A DNA stretch of 64,000 nt, taken from contig JARCOQ010000002.1 in NCBI GenBank assembly GCA_029207755.1, positions 110,657,745 through 110,721,744 on the forward strand, written 5' to 3'. The notes below the pieces were generated by a model, which saw only the letters and a list, made by a program, of their open reading frames with translations, did not search any database and was not told the origin of the DNA. The position numbers and the translations under genes are program-made. Positions 34,235-45,711 of this stretch are shown here, piece by piece (within the stretch, counting starts at the first letter, position 1; every line of letters starts with the position of its first letter). Source of the DNA: Chamaea fasciata (lineage: Eukaryota > Chordata > Aves > Passeriformes > Sylviidae).

Positions 34235-36900
34235 GAATTTTCTGCAGAGCTGTGTGTGATCTCCCACCTGCTAATCACAGATTCCTTACATGGGTGGAAG
34301 GCAGATTTCGGTTCTATCAGCATTAATCTAGAGCAACTGTATTGATGATCTTACAGGGAAGGTTGTTTGGTTTGTTTTCTTTCTTGCCATGCATCTCAAA
34401 CGTCATCATAAATGGAAATTTCTTTGTGTATTTAGGACATCTTTTCAATACTTCCAAGAGAATTCTGGGGTTTTTTAAATCTCCTATTTCGCTCAGATTC
34501 TATTGGCTTTACTAGTAATAATCTGTCCGTAAATTAATTCTGTAAAAGGCAATTTTGTCTTTTTTCTTCTCCCTTTTTTTTCCAAGATGTGAGACAGAGG
34601 CAAAGTTTTGGTCTAGAACAACACTTGTATCTGATCCAGTGGCTACCCACATTCAAAGAGCAGGATTGAATGGGAGATGAGACTCCTCCATGGTCATGGA
34701 AAGCTTGGATGTGGATCAGGCTTCTAGATCCACCTATAATAAGGCTTATTTGTTGCATTGGCCCAAAATACTGCCCCTGACAAGTGACACAGAAGTAGAA
34801 CTTCACAGCACAGGCTCCCTCACCTGCTGTTAGCACCAGTCACTGCCAGCTGGGCACCTCCCAGTTACACTCAGGTGTCTGAGACATCCTTCTCCCACCC
34901 ACCCTGCTCTTGTCCCACTTCTCTGTGTCTCTGAGGATGGACAAAAGCAGCTCCAGAGACCTGGAGTGATCGTGGTGATTTTTGTGGGTATTGAATGTCA
35001 GTTTTCCTTTCCCAAGCACTGGCAGCTTGGCCAGAGATCACAGTGGATTAAAAGCAAAGAAGTTTTTGCTCCTGTCCTCATCCTGAACAGGCAGCTAGAG
35101 GCTTTCTCACCTCTGGCATTGCAGTACTTCTTTAGAGTTTCTAGTAATTACTGATTTCCTCTGCCAGTAGTGGCAGATGGGAGGCTGTGGACCCAGTGAT
35201 GGACTGTGGGAGTGTTTCATTGATATCGTGGGAGAATAATTGCTTTCCCTAAGTTATGGTGGGTTTTGTAGATTTTTTTCTATTTTTTCTTTCAGATATG
35301 TACTAAAGAACAGCCAATAGGAGGAAAAGACAGAACTGAAGGCATATGGTATTTTCCTGCAGTTTGAAGTGTATCTTAGACAATTTGTGTGGCTGTAGGA
35401 AGCCCCATGAGCCACAGGTTGCCTGTTTTTAAAATGGGCATCATAATACTTAACAAAGGCCAAAACACCGTGAGCAGCTTGGGTGGAAAGCACTTCAAGG
35501 CTGTGCAGTGGACAGCTGCAACATTTGCCTCAGAAAGAGGCCATATGTTGTCCTCTCTGCACCGTGCAGCTCTGGCCATGGAAAATAATTACAAGTGAAG
35601 ATCTTTTTTTTCTGATTTTGATTGGCTCAGGATCAGTCCTTGTATCTTGAACGGCCTCATGAGGCTTTCCAGCTTGTGTGACTCCACAAGCAAGGGATGC
35701 TCTGAAGGACTGGGACTCCTGAAGCATCCGCAACACAACAATAAAGAGAAAAATAAATGGAGAATAAAATGCCTGGGGAAATCCCTCTCTTCTCACCTTC
35801 CTGGAGAGGTGTTGCGGCCACTGGGGCAGGAGAAGTGAGGGCTGAGGGTGGTCAGCACTTCGGTCTGGTGTGGGTGGGCTGCAGGAGCAGGAGTGACTGG
35901 GGCTGGCTGGGCAAAGGGAGTGAGAAGACACCGCTCTGGGGGACTCATCCAGCTGGAAAGGCTAAACTCCCACCCCCCAAACCTGGATATCTGTGCTGGC
36001 TTGACAATATAGTTTCCTTATAGGCAATCCAGTAAAACATACAATAAATCCATTTCTCTTATTAGCTGCATAAATACGAATTCAAATTTCTGGGCTAAAC
36101 TGGGGCAGTACGACTAACCTCAGGCATTCCACTATCCAGAGACAAACTTAGAATCACAAAACCCCCTAAATTAATCCTGTTGATTTCCAATTTTTAAAGT
36201 TTAACTAGGCCATATTTTCTTGGTTTTCTTTGTGTGAAACCTAAATACTCCAAAATTTCAGAAGGGAGGTGTGCAGGATGATACTCTCCAGTCTCCGGGG
36301 CTGGGGCTGTGAGACCTCCCCAGAAGTTTTAAGGCTTGTATTAAACCTGAGAGGTGGCAGGATCTCTTTGATGTGACATCCAGATGGAGGGGAAAGTGGT
36401 TGCCAGGGTGACATTGAAAATAGAGCTGGGCCTGATCCCTTCCCTTTGCAGGAGCAGCTCTCCAGGATGGTTTCAGTGGGAGAGGAACAGTGCAGTGGGA
36501 ATTCGTGTGCTGCTGGTGCACTCTCGTGCACTGGTGGTGTCGTGTGGGAGATCCCAAACGTGTAGAAGAATGGTTTTTGGGGTTTTGGCCCTAAATGTAG
36601 AAGCCTGAATTTTGGATTTGGAAAGTAAATGAAAGAAAGGATTTTGTCTTTCCCTCATCCAGCAGCTACTTGGACCTCACGTACCTACGTGGTCTCTGAG
36701 CAACTGAAATATTTGGGTTCAAACATAGAAATGTGTTTCAGACTCCAAATCTGCAGAAATATTTGGTTCATCATGAGCAATCATATGAAATTTACTTACC
36801 TTAAAAAAAAAATCACATAAAGGTTTTCTTTGGAATCATTCTCTTGGGCAGCCGTATTACCAACCCTTTTTACATTTTGAATTAATTTAAAATGAAGGCT

Positions 36901-36951
36901 TTTTTCTTGGGTTGTTTGTGGTTGGTTTGTTTGTTTGTTTGGGGTTTTTTT
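36901..36951. repeat. T/G-rich tract with (GTTT)n
   Basis: GGTTTG and GTTT units followed by GGGGTTTTTTT. Same texture as 1780-1869 and 49261-49299. Confidence 0.8.
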
Positions 36952-37206
36952 AGTGAAAAATCTTGGGGTATGTTTTCCTTTTTAAAGTTATTTCTCTGCT
37001 CCTTGGCTATTAACTCAGCATTTGTTGAAATTCCTTAGGAAAGGGGCTCCCCTGCCTCTCAGGTGATTTACACTGAGAAGAATGTTAAAGGATTACAGAT
37101 GACTGTCGGTAACATACCTGCGTAACATTAAAATCAGGTTAATTGCTTACATTTCACTGGAAGTTATGGATGGCTGCAGAGCTCGGTGCTTCACCAGATA
37201 CTGCAA

Positions 37207-37219
37207 CAGCAGGGGGTGG
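37207..37219 (+). promoter_or_regulatory. CTCF-like core word
   Basis: CAGCAGGGGGTGG resembles the CAGNAGGGGGCG core of the vertebrate CTCF insulator motif, with T in place of the usual C. It lies in a repeat-free segment. A single motif hit by eye is weak evidence. Confidence 0.3.
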
Positions 37220-37652
37220 TTATTGATAGTTAAATTGCAGTAGAAGTTGTCTGTGTTCAGATGGGACCTCTTTGAGGGAGGACAGAACATTTCTCAAAGC
37301 TTCATATTTTCCCGGAGGGACTTTTCTAGCAGCACATGCCTGCTGTTCAAAGGAAATATTCCCCGTATGAGCAAATGAATGAAGAAGTTAGCTTTACAAT
37401 AGACACCCTATTAAACTTTAAGGGGGCTGAAGTGAAGGAGCTACATGTGTTTTTGGAAAGCTAATAAAAACCAGAAAATTATCTGTGCTGCTCTGTAAGT
37501 CAGCATGTGCACAGGAGGCTGTTGCAAAACCTGCAGAAGGAAAGAGGACAGAGATAGTGAAAAAGGATAACTAGGGAGTGATGCAGCAAAAATCCAAGGT
37601 AGTGAATCTTTGCAGATTTAATTGACAAATTTAAATGCCAACTTGTTTTACT

Positions 37653-37673
37653 GTCTCTCTCTCTCCCTCTCCC
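37653..37673. repeat. (CT)n microsatellite
   Basis: Short imperfect CT run ending in CCCTCTCCC. Confidence 0.75.
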
Positions 37674-38595
37674 ACTCATCTCTTCAAGTTTCAAGTGAGA
37701 TTTCAAGTGGCAAACAGGGATTCTGCCCCCTCCCATGAGCAAACCAGGGGATGTGGCTAAAATGTAGTGCACGGAAAGGACACTGCTGCCATCGACAGCC
37801 CTTTGTGCCAGTGCTGAAGCAGCACAGGGAGAGCTCGGTCACCTCCCTGCTCACAGCCCACGGCTGACGTCCCGCTCTGTCTCTGCCCTGGGGGAGGCAG
37901 GCAGAGGGTTGAGAAGAGAATTTGTTGTTTTGGGTCCCCTTTCCATTTGTCCCACAAAATCAGCCATCCCCAGGCTGGTGGTGGGTGCTGAGTGAAGGAA
38001 AAGAAGCATGATTTCAGCTGGAGCTGGGGGTGCTCTTGTGGTGCATCCTCATAGCCCTCGTGTCTGCCCATGTGTGCGTGGAGAAGGGTGGTTTTCCTGG
38101 CCTCGTCTGTCAGCACGGGTGATACTCCTATAATAAACACTCCTGCTAGTTACACAAGACATGTTGACTAGTTGATTGTACAGTAATTGCTGCTCTTGCA
38201 GGACATCCACCCACTCTGACTGTGAGCAGAGGCTCCAGGCTTTTCTCAAAAATATCTGATTTTATAGGAAGTTCTAGAATCTGATTTTTACAGTACTTGC
38301 TAGTGCAGTCTGAAAGAGAGCATTGCAGATTTCCCTCTCCTGCCCCACATTCAGCCAGACTTTTTAGGAACCGAAGAAAACAGCAAAGGAACCCATGAAT
38401 ACAAAATTGAACGTTGCAATCAGACAGAGGAGCCAGCTCTCCTAATGAGGCTTTATTTAACCAATGACAATGCGCTGAGAAAACCAGAGGAAATAGGTCA
38501 GCTAAAAAATCTGGTACTACAAATGCCTGGCGTAATTTCCCCCCACTAAAATGGGTGTCCTTCTGAAAGGGCTGGATAAGGAATCATCCCCTGAA

Positions 38596-38618
38596 GTCTT
38601 GCAGCTAATTTGCAAGAC
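38596..38618. other. Perfect 8-bp hairpin GTCTTGCA/TGCAAGAC
   Basis: GTCTTGCA at 38596-38603 and TGCAAGAC at 38611-38618 are exact reverse complements around the 7-nt loop GCTAATT. Too short for a microRNA precursor; it may be a palindromic protein site or chance. Confidence 0.6.
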
Positions 38619-38756
38619 ACGGATGAGGAGACTGGAGCGTTGGGACTCGAGACTGGTAATGTGACACATCCAGGGTAAGATGGAGTCACACAACAGAGTT
38701 TAATGAGGAAACACTTGGCCTGGCTCAGCAATTAGTTGGGTCGTTTCAGCACTCAA

Positions 38757-38806
38757 AATGGCACAAGTTCACACCCTCCTTAATGGCACAAGTTCACAAC
38801 TCCCTT
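38757..38806. repeat. 25-bp tandem duplication, two copies
   Basis: AATGGCACAAGTTCACA begins at 38757 and again at 38782; the copies end CCCTCCTT and ACTCCCTT. Recent local duplication. Confidence 0.92.
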
Positions 38807-39124
38807 AAACCATGAACTAGCCAGGGCTCCTGTCAGGAGAAGTGATGCTTTCCAGTCCCAGCTGTGAGTTTTTTGCCTAATGCCATCTCCTTTCTCAAGC
38901 ACATGTTGTGCCATGAACTGGTGCAGGGCACTGGACAGGTTTAAAAGGAAGCGTCTGTATGAGTAAGTTTTGACTTTTTTACGTCTCCAAACCACTTTGG
39001 TACAAAGGTTTGTGCCTGCTCAAGCAAAAGGAGGGTGTGGGTAAAGGAAGAGGGGCTGAAGGCTAATGCTATTGCTTCATTAGGGTAGTGCTTGTCTGTG
39101 GAGTGTGAGAGGATCTGTGAATTT

Positions 39125-39256
39125 GTGACGTCTTGGTTGGACGGGGCTCTGAGCAACCTGATCTTGTTGAAGCTGTCCCTGCTCATTGCAGGGGCTTGGG
39201 CTAGATGACCTTTAAATGTCCTATCCAATCCCAACCATTCTAAGAACCTGTGATTA
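39125..39256 (+). mobile_element. CR1 LINE fragment, 3' end
   Basis: The plus strand contains 'ttggttggacggggctctgagcaacctgatct', 'ctgtccctgctcattgcaggggcttgggctagatgacctttaaatgtcc', then 'caatcccaaccattctaagaacctgtgatt', the sense order of an avian CR1 3' UTR. It has a degraded terminal ATTCTATGATT-type tail. About 130 bp remain. Confidence 0.93.
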
Positions 39257-39943
39257 AGGACTGTGATGTACAGAGGCTGCTGTTCACCTTCCAAGACCTG
39301 ATCCTGGCATCTTCATACAGTTGTGTATTAAATCTCCCTCAGAGAAAAACCTTCAGGCCCTATTAATGCCTCAAAATCCTTAGTGACCCTTGTGCCTGGT
39401 CTCAGGCACAGCTGAGTTAAAAGCTTATACCCCTGATTCTCTTGCTACAAATGCATCAAATCCTGTAGTCAATGCACAAGTCCTTATACAATGTGAGGAT
39501 TGCATTAGAGGAAGATTTTGCTCTGAGTTCAGATGCTGCCTTCCAAGTGCGGGGAGCATCTGCATCATCAAAAAGTGTAGCCAAGGATGAGATAGCACAG
39601 GAATTATTTAATATTTGAGCCAATAAAAACTGCATCAGACCATCCCAAAGAAATATTTGTGCTGTTAAAAGGGAGAGAACAACCAATGGTCTGGTAAAAG
39701 GAAGATGTAAACCTCCCTGATTAAAGATAAAGGCAATGTCCTGGAGAAAAGAAAAATCTGAATAAATCTTCAAAGAGGGATTCTGCCAAAGAGGGATCTC
39801 AACTGCAAAGGGAAAGCCAAATTCCCAAGACTTTACACTTCCTGTAGTGCAGAGAGGATGGAAGCCTGACAATCACATAAGAGGTCTTCAGCTAGAAAGA
39901 CCAGGGAAGAAAACCACTAAAAGTGATCCCAGACACAAAATTC
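39257..39943. other. Unique DNA between two CR1 copies
   Basis: I see no gene or repeat in this 690-bp spacer. It separates two plus-strand CR1 pieces that are too different to be one interrupted insertion. Confidence 0.6.
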
Positions 39944-40462
39944 TCACACCAAGTGCTGTGTCCAGTTCTGGGCCCCTCATGACAAGAAGGACGTTGAGGT
40001 GCTGGAGCATGTTCAGAGAAGACAGCAGAGCTGGGGAAGGGTCTGGAGCACAAGCCTGGTGAGGAGCAGCTGAGGGAGCTGTGGGTGTTTAGCCTGGAGG
40101 AAAGGAGGCTCAGGGGGTGGCCTTTTGGCTCTCTACAGCTCCTTGACAGGAGGTTGTACCCAGGTGGGGTTGGTCTCTTCTCCCAGGTAACAAGCAATAG
40201 GACAAGAGGAAATGGCCTCAAGTTACACCAGGGGAGGTGTTGATTGGATATTAGGAAAAATTCCTTCACTGAAAGTGTTGTCAGGCGCTAGAACAGGCTG
40301 CCCAGGTTAGTTGGAGTCACCATTCCTGGGGGTATCTAAAAGACTTGGAGACGTGGCTCTTAGGGACATGGATTAGTGGGGGACTTGGCACTGCTGGGTA
40401 AGTGGTTGGACTCCATGACCTTAAAGGCATTTCCCAACCTCACTGCTAGATATGGTTTTATG
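39944..40462 (+). mobile_element. CR1 LINE, 5'-truncated copy, best preserved in window
   Basis: About 520 bp follow the sense order of avian CR1: 'gtgctgtgtccagttctgggcccctca', 'aagaaggacgttgaggtgctggagca', 'ctgagggagctgtgggtgtttagcctggagg', 'aggacaagaggaaatggcctcaagttacaccaggggagg', 'ggatattaggaaaaattccttcactgaaa', 'acaggctgcccagg', 'ttagtgggggacttggca', and a 3' end reading 'ttggactccatgacctt' and 'cccaacctcactg'. This covers the end of the reverse-transcriptase ORF and the 3' UTR. The frame is broken by stops and indels, so the copy is dead. Its good match to the general consensus suggests a younger subfamily than the other copies. Confidence 0.96.
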
Positions 40463-41792
40463 ATTTCAAGTGGGAAGGATGTTGGGATCCACAGGTCCTA
40501 AAGAAGGCAGTGAGACTGCATGGAGCAGCCTGACTTGGTGCAGAGCTGAGCACCTTGGTGGCCCTGTCCTGAGCAGCCGTGTCCTGGGACGGTGGGAGAG
40601 GCACGGGCTGAGACACAGAGACGCCTTTCCTTTAAGGTGCTGCCAGAACAAGGAGCTGAGCTGGAGAACTGCGAAAAGACGGATAAACAAACAACCTGTT
40701 TTACAAGTGAACTTGACCCAAGTCACTCCACACTATGGATGGCCGGCTCAAGGACCTTCTCTTCATTTATTTAATTCCCTTCAGTGTACCATGGACTCAA
40801 GCATGCAGCAGAAGCAACAGATGCTTAGATACCATGGTGATGGGTGCTATACAAAACCTTGCATAGCTATGGAAACCACAGTTGCATTTATCCATCAGAA
40901 ATGAGTATCTGGCAGCCCATGTCTATCCTTCATGTTCTGGAAGATCATGAAAAAAAATACTTGTACATGGCATTATATTTCACAGCTTTCTTTTCGACTT
41001 GGCAACGCACACTTATCTCTATTTGATAATAATAATGGTACATGTATTTTTAGACTAACATTATGTGATATTAATTCTAAACGTTATCCAATGTAATGCA
41101 AGCTGAGAAAAAAAGCCTTTAGAGAGAAGAATTGAGGAAATAAGATTTAACCTGATAGCAAATAGACAATTTATTTCAGAGTTTAAAGTAGCACTTTTTA
41201 AATTTAAAAAAAAACTAAAGAAAACAGCAGAAAACATATTTCTGGATCATTCAGTCTTCAGTTTTCATGTTCAAGGAGTCTTCCTAATTGTCTGATTTTG
41301 CTAAGCAGAGTGTAAGAACAGAACATGTACTGTATCTGTCACATCTTTATAACCCAGAGGAATGAGAACAAGACTAAGAGGAGGCATTTCCGAGCCTCCC
41401 TCATGTGTCTGACAATGCCTGTATCATCAGGGACAAGTGTCATTCCTCCTCTTTTCTCCTTTCTCGTTTCCCAAATTAAGGCAATAATACAAAGCTGTAG
41501 ATATCTGCATTAGAAGAAAAAAAAAATTCAAATGGAGGTGATAGAGTTGCTTTTCACCAGCAGTAATTGGCTGCATTCAAAGCTATGGGTAAAACTGAAA
41601 TAAGCTGTGACAGCATCGTGGTACCTTGTGCTTTTACCTGCCCTATTTTTACCCAGCTGGGAGCTCATCCTGCATTCCCAGGCAGCCACCATGGCTGAGC
41701 TGGCAGCTGCATGTTGCTGACTTGGTCATTCATGCTAGAAAAATGTGCTCCAAAAACACCCAAATCCATGGGCCAGACAAGAGCTTGACAGA

Positions 41793-41828
41793 CCCTGAGT
41801 AAAATCCTGTCCCTGAGTAAAATCTCTG
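41793..41828. repeat. 18-bp tandem duplication, two copies
   Basis: CCCTGAGTAAAATC starts both 41793-41810 and 41811-41828; only the last few bases differ. Confidence 0.92.
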
Positions 41829-43395
41829 GCAAACTTTCTGTAGGTAAAGGGATGCTCCTTATTGCCCTGGTTAGCATGGGGTCACCAGGAAATACTTCTT
41901 CTCCTCTTGTCCCTGCACTGTCAGCTCTCAAGCTGTCCTGGGAAGCAAAGACATGGAAAATGGAAACCTTGGACACTGCAGAGAAAGTCACAGAGGTGTT
42001 GCCTCTTTGCCTGGGTGCTCCAGACGCACAGGGAGAAGGAACTCTATGTGTAATTCCTTTGTTAGCAAATTATCTAGAAATTATCTGGAAGCGAACTGTG
42101 ATCTTAAGTTCATTAAAATACTTATCTGAAAAAAAATCTAGTACAGATAACAAGAATTGCAAAGGTTCTAAAAGACATGAGTGACAAAGAAATTTAAATA
42201 AATTACACCCTATTTTCTTCCAAGGAATTCAAAGTCACAGGATCTTCTTGCTAAATCATGCTAACCTGCATTTACACCTGCATGTTCCTTTGGTGACTCC
42301 TACAGTTGTTTTGTTGGTTTGTTTTTTTTTCAAATCCAAATATTCTCGCCCCCTCCCCAAAGGCTGCTGATCTCTAACTTTATATTTAAGTGAAACTTTT
42401 ACTTAAGAGGCAGTTTCAACATTTCTGTCCACAAATTATTGACAGCCCTCTTCTTCCCTCAAATGGAAATACCTCTTCAGTTAACCAGGTACCCCTTCAT
42501 GGATTGGGCTGGGCAATTAACAAACCACTGACGTGGCAAGGAATAAAACTTCTCTTTTCCTCACCTCATCTACTTCTGATGAATCAGCGAATATCAGCAT
42601 GAAGCTGTTCAGTTTTTAAACTTCATTTTCTATGAATGTGAAAATGGACAGCAGCTCCTGCTACAGGCGTGCAAGAGAGGTTTATAGCTACGGCTTGTTA
42701 CTGGCCCCTGACTGAGACCAAATACAGCAATGAGGGGTTTGAGGGCACTAGATCTCAACCCCTAGTTTCACTGTGAACTGGGTGCTGTGAAGAATGTGAA
42801 GGCAGAAAAGGAGAAAAAATTTGAATTAATTGTATTTTCCTCTAAAAGTGATCATGGGGCAGATCAGTACCTGAGGGTAAGGAGTCATATATTCCTTTTG
42901 ATAAACCCCATCTGAGGTCACTGTTTCCAAATGCAGGCCCTAACAACGATTTAACTCAGATGTAAGAAAAAAATAAAATAAAATTGTACAGCTACCTATC
43001 CATCTCTGTTGGGGAAAATCCTCAGTTAAAGTCTCAAGCAGCGGAGATCATGTGTCTTTCACAGCTTGAAATCCTGGCAAAAAGGAACTTGAGGAATTTC
43101 AGCTATTCCACATGACACTGGGCTTGCCTTGCTGCTTCCTTCTGAGCAAACTGCCTCTCCAAAGGAAAATCTGAAGCAGCGTGGCAATGGTGACTTTTGG
43201 TGGTGCAGAGGTGACTTTGCACTGGAGAGCTGCTCCTTATTTAGGGTGCAATGCCAGCTGTCCCAGCCATTGTTCCCCTCAATGTGCAGCCTCCAGCAGG
43301 GAGAGCGTTGCCTCACATCATTGTTTTCCCTGGGAGAACACCACGACCAGGATACGTGCTACTCTTTCCTGCTCTCCACAGATATATCTGCCTCC

Positions 43396-43422
43396 AAAAA
43401 AAAAAAAAAAAAGAAAAAAAAA
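43396..43422. repeat. A17-G-A9 tract
   Basis: A-rich homopolymer with a single G interruption. Confidence 0.85.
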
Positions 43423-43509
43423 CTGGCCATTCTGGTTGAAATCCAAGAGGTTTGGCCTGCAACATAAACAGAGAATGTCTCACAGCTTGAAGCACTTCAC
43501 TTGGCTGCT

Positions 43510-43530
43510 CCCCCCAGCCCCCTCCCACCC
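43510..43530 (-). other. G-quadruplex motif on the minus strand
   Basis: On the plus strand C6, AG, C5, T, C3, A, C3 gives four G-tracts with loops of 1-2 nt on the minus strand. The plus strand could form an i-motif. No promoter is visible nearby. Confidence 0.75.
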
Positions 43531-44197
43531 TCACCAGAGACCTGACACGCACTGAGTGCAGCCAGAGGTGAGGGAGGTCCCTGGTGTGGTGCCAGGGGCC
43601 ATTTTCCCCTGAAAAATTCAGAAATTCACCTGCCTTGATTTGCTGGTAGGAAATAGCAGGAGAGGAAGGAATTGGCAGGGGGAGGGAAGAGAAAGCAAAC
43701 CAGACCTGGGACTGAGGACCAAGCGACAGGGAGGAGCCAGGGCAAAGAGAGAAGGGAGAATCTGCCACAGACTATGGGAGGAACCACACACAGCATCATG
43801 CTCTGCCTAAGTGACAGGCATGTCCCCCAACAGCGCTGCAGACAACCCTCTATGGAGTTATTTTCCCCAGCAAATATTACTTTAAGAAGTTTAAACCAGA
43901 ACTGTTTCCATCCATGTTCCCCTTATGCCAGAAACGTCCCTTTAGGAAGCTACCCACTGCCTGCACCCTCTGCCTGGTAGAGCTCAGAGCTTGCTGTGGG
44001 CCAGAGCCAACTTTTTGTGAAGGCTGGTGCTGTCTGGGCACTGTGTTGGCAGGTGCTGTCTCAAAGCCACTGAACCCAGACAAATCTGCTCTTGTTCCTC
44101 GCTCCTGGACATTTCCTCCGCAGGGCCGGTGGGGCAGAGGCCAAAGGGATCGGCTGTTCCAGGGCTGGGCCACATGGACACTCCTGCTCTTCCTGCT

Positions 44198-44238
44198 CCT
44201 GTCACTGGAAAACTGGTGCCAGAGACAAAGAAATAGCT
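44198..44238 (-). repeat. Inverted repeat arm A (partner at 45671-45711)
   Basis: The reverse complement of this 41-bp segment begins AGCTATTTCTTTGTCTCTGG and matches 45671-45711 at 39 of 41 positions. Weaker similarity continues for about 30 bp beyond the AGCTATT end. It may be one copy of an unrecognised dispersed repeat or half of a local inverted duplication. Confidence 0.85.
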
Positions 44239-44567
44239 CAAGCAAACTTGGTATGAGTCTGAAGAACATGTGTTTTCTAGACATCTGAGGGTGATGTGCA
44301 GACCTCAGGCGTAGCTGACCCCTCGGAGCAGTCCTCTTTGGGGATTTTGGCAGCCCTCCGAGGGAGAAGACCTTGGGACAGCCTGCACCTGCTGGCTGGC
44401 ACCTGGCAAACAGGGAGGGCCATTTCTGCTGCCATGAGACGAGTTGACCTCAAAAAGGCCTCACCTTTGCCATCAGTCACTGAGCGTTCACACTGTCCAC
44501 CCTTTTGTCAGTTTACAAAATTGAGAAGTGGAATACTTTAGCTGAAAAACAGCTCTTCTCCCTTTTT

Positions 44568-44601
44568 TTTCTGAAGGGAAAAGGTTTCTGAAGGGAAAAG
44601 G
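44568..44601. repeat. 17-bp perfect tandem duplication
   Basis: TTTCTGAAGGGAAAAGG is present twice in succession with no mismatch. Confidence 0.95.
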
Positions 44602-44912
44602 GTTTTCTTCCTCCTCGTGGAAAGATTTTCTATTGCCAGTCCCACCTTCAGGGTGAGTGGATACATCTATTTTGCCAAGGTGCAAACTAGAGCGCCCAGA
44701 GCTGTTGGGGTTTTATGGAGCTCTTTACCCAGCACAGAACAATTTGTCTTACATGTGTCTGTTGCCAAGCCAGAGCAGCTCCCTGTGTGTAGGAAGGGGC
44801 CTGGGTAAATATAAAGCAGCATAAAAATGAGCTCTTGAGAAAGAATGAGACACTTGACCCTGCTGGAGAACTGGTTCAAGGATCCTGATGTTGGAAAAGC
44901 TGCATCCTCTGT

Positions 44913-44933
44913 CCCTTCCCTCCCCTTCCCCCC
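44913..44933 (-). other. G-quadruplex motif on the minus strand
   Basis: Plus-strand C3, TT, C3, T, C4, TT, C6 gives four minus-strand G-tracts with loops of 1-2 nt, a high-stability arrangement. The region is otherwise ordinary. Confidence 0.78.
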
Positions 44934-45670
44934 TCCAAAGACCAAGAAATTTTTTTCAGCCTTCTGTTTTTCAAATGGAAGACAGATGTCCAAAAACATG
45001 TGTTCAGGTGTAATGTGACTGAAGCTTCATATGGAGAAGCTTTCACTGGACATTTAAGGACTTTTGGTGTCCCCCTGCAGTCAGAGGAGGCTCCTTGGGA
45101 AGGTGAAGGGAAACATGACCCATCCTGGGTGCTCTGGGGCTCAGAGCTCACCCAGCATTAATGATGCTTTTCCCAGATCTCCAAGGACATGCAGGACTGG
45201 ATGTGGAGCTATTCACTGATTCTCATCAGCACGGTGCAGAAAGAGTTTTTATGTCTTTTTTTTCCCACCAGTTCCTCTGTTACACCTAAGCCAAATGAAT
45301 CCCTGTGTGATCCAGTATTCTCAACTGATTTTAAAACTACCATTCTTACTGCTTTTAATGATGCTCCTTCAGTCACAGGAGGTTCTTTGTGCTTCCAGAA
45401 ATGTCATCTGCCTTCATCCTGCTACATTCACCTGTTGTTACGTAGAATACTGAATTAAGGATTTTTCTTCCTTTTATTCGGTAAAAGGAACAAAAAGCTC
45501 CTAATTAGAACTAGATTTGAGCAGAAACTAGGCCTTACTTTGCTCTGTGTTCCAGACCCTCCGCGTTGCCCTTTTCCAAGAGATTGCAGGAGCAATCTCA
45601 AGGAAAATTGCTTAATTCATCGAGACACGCGGTTACATACAGATGTCTTCTGCAGATTCAGCTCAAGTTA

Positions 45671-45711
45671 AGCTATTTCTTTGTCTCTGGGACCAGTTTG
45701 CCAGTGACAGG
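45671..45711 (+). repeat. Inverted repeat arm B (partner at 44198-44238)
   Basis: AGCTATTTCTTTGTCTCTGG followed by GACCAGTTTGCCAGTGACAG and a final G. It differs from the reverse complement of the partner at only two positions. The arms are separated by about 1.43 kb. The preceding 30 bp (GTCTTCTGCAGATTCA and following) also resemble the partner flank with small gaps. Confidence 0.85.

Larger units (their letters stand above)
22430..39124. other. Gene-free unique DNA with many simple repeats
   Basis: I see no gene across this 16.7 kb. Segment 27400-28950 is especially A/T-rich. It contains a minus-strand open frame of 104 codons at 28202-28516 without a methionine start, splice context or recognisable domain, which is within chance expectation. 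Segment 37060-37460 is repeat-free, of even composition, and includes a CTCF-like word at 37207-37219. Low-complexity tracts, short tandem duplications and two short hairpins (29296-29315 and 38596-38618) are the only clear structures. Confidence 0.5.

Noticed and set aside
34894..34916. CCCACCCACCC followed by a fourth CCC as a G-quadruplex motif
   Set aside because: The last loop is nine bases, beyond the usual seven, and the tracts are minimal.
43129..44300. Several overlapping frames of 100-150 codons on both strands
   Set aside because: They overlap in conflicting frames, include poly-lysine from an A-tract, and match no family I know.
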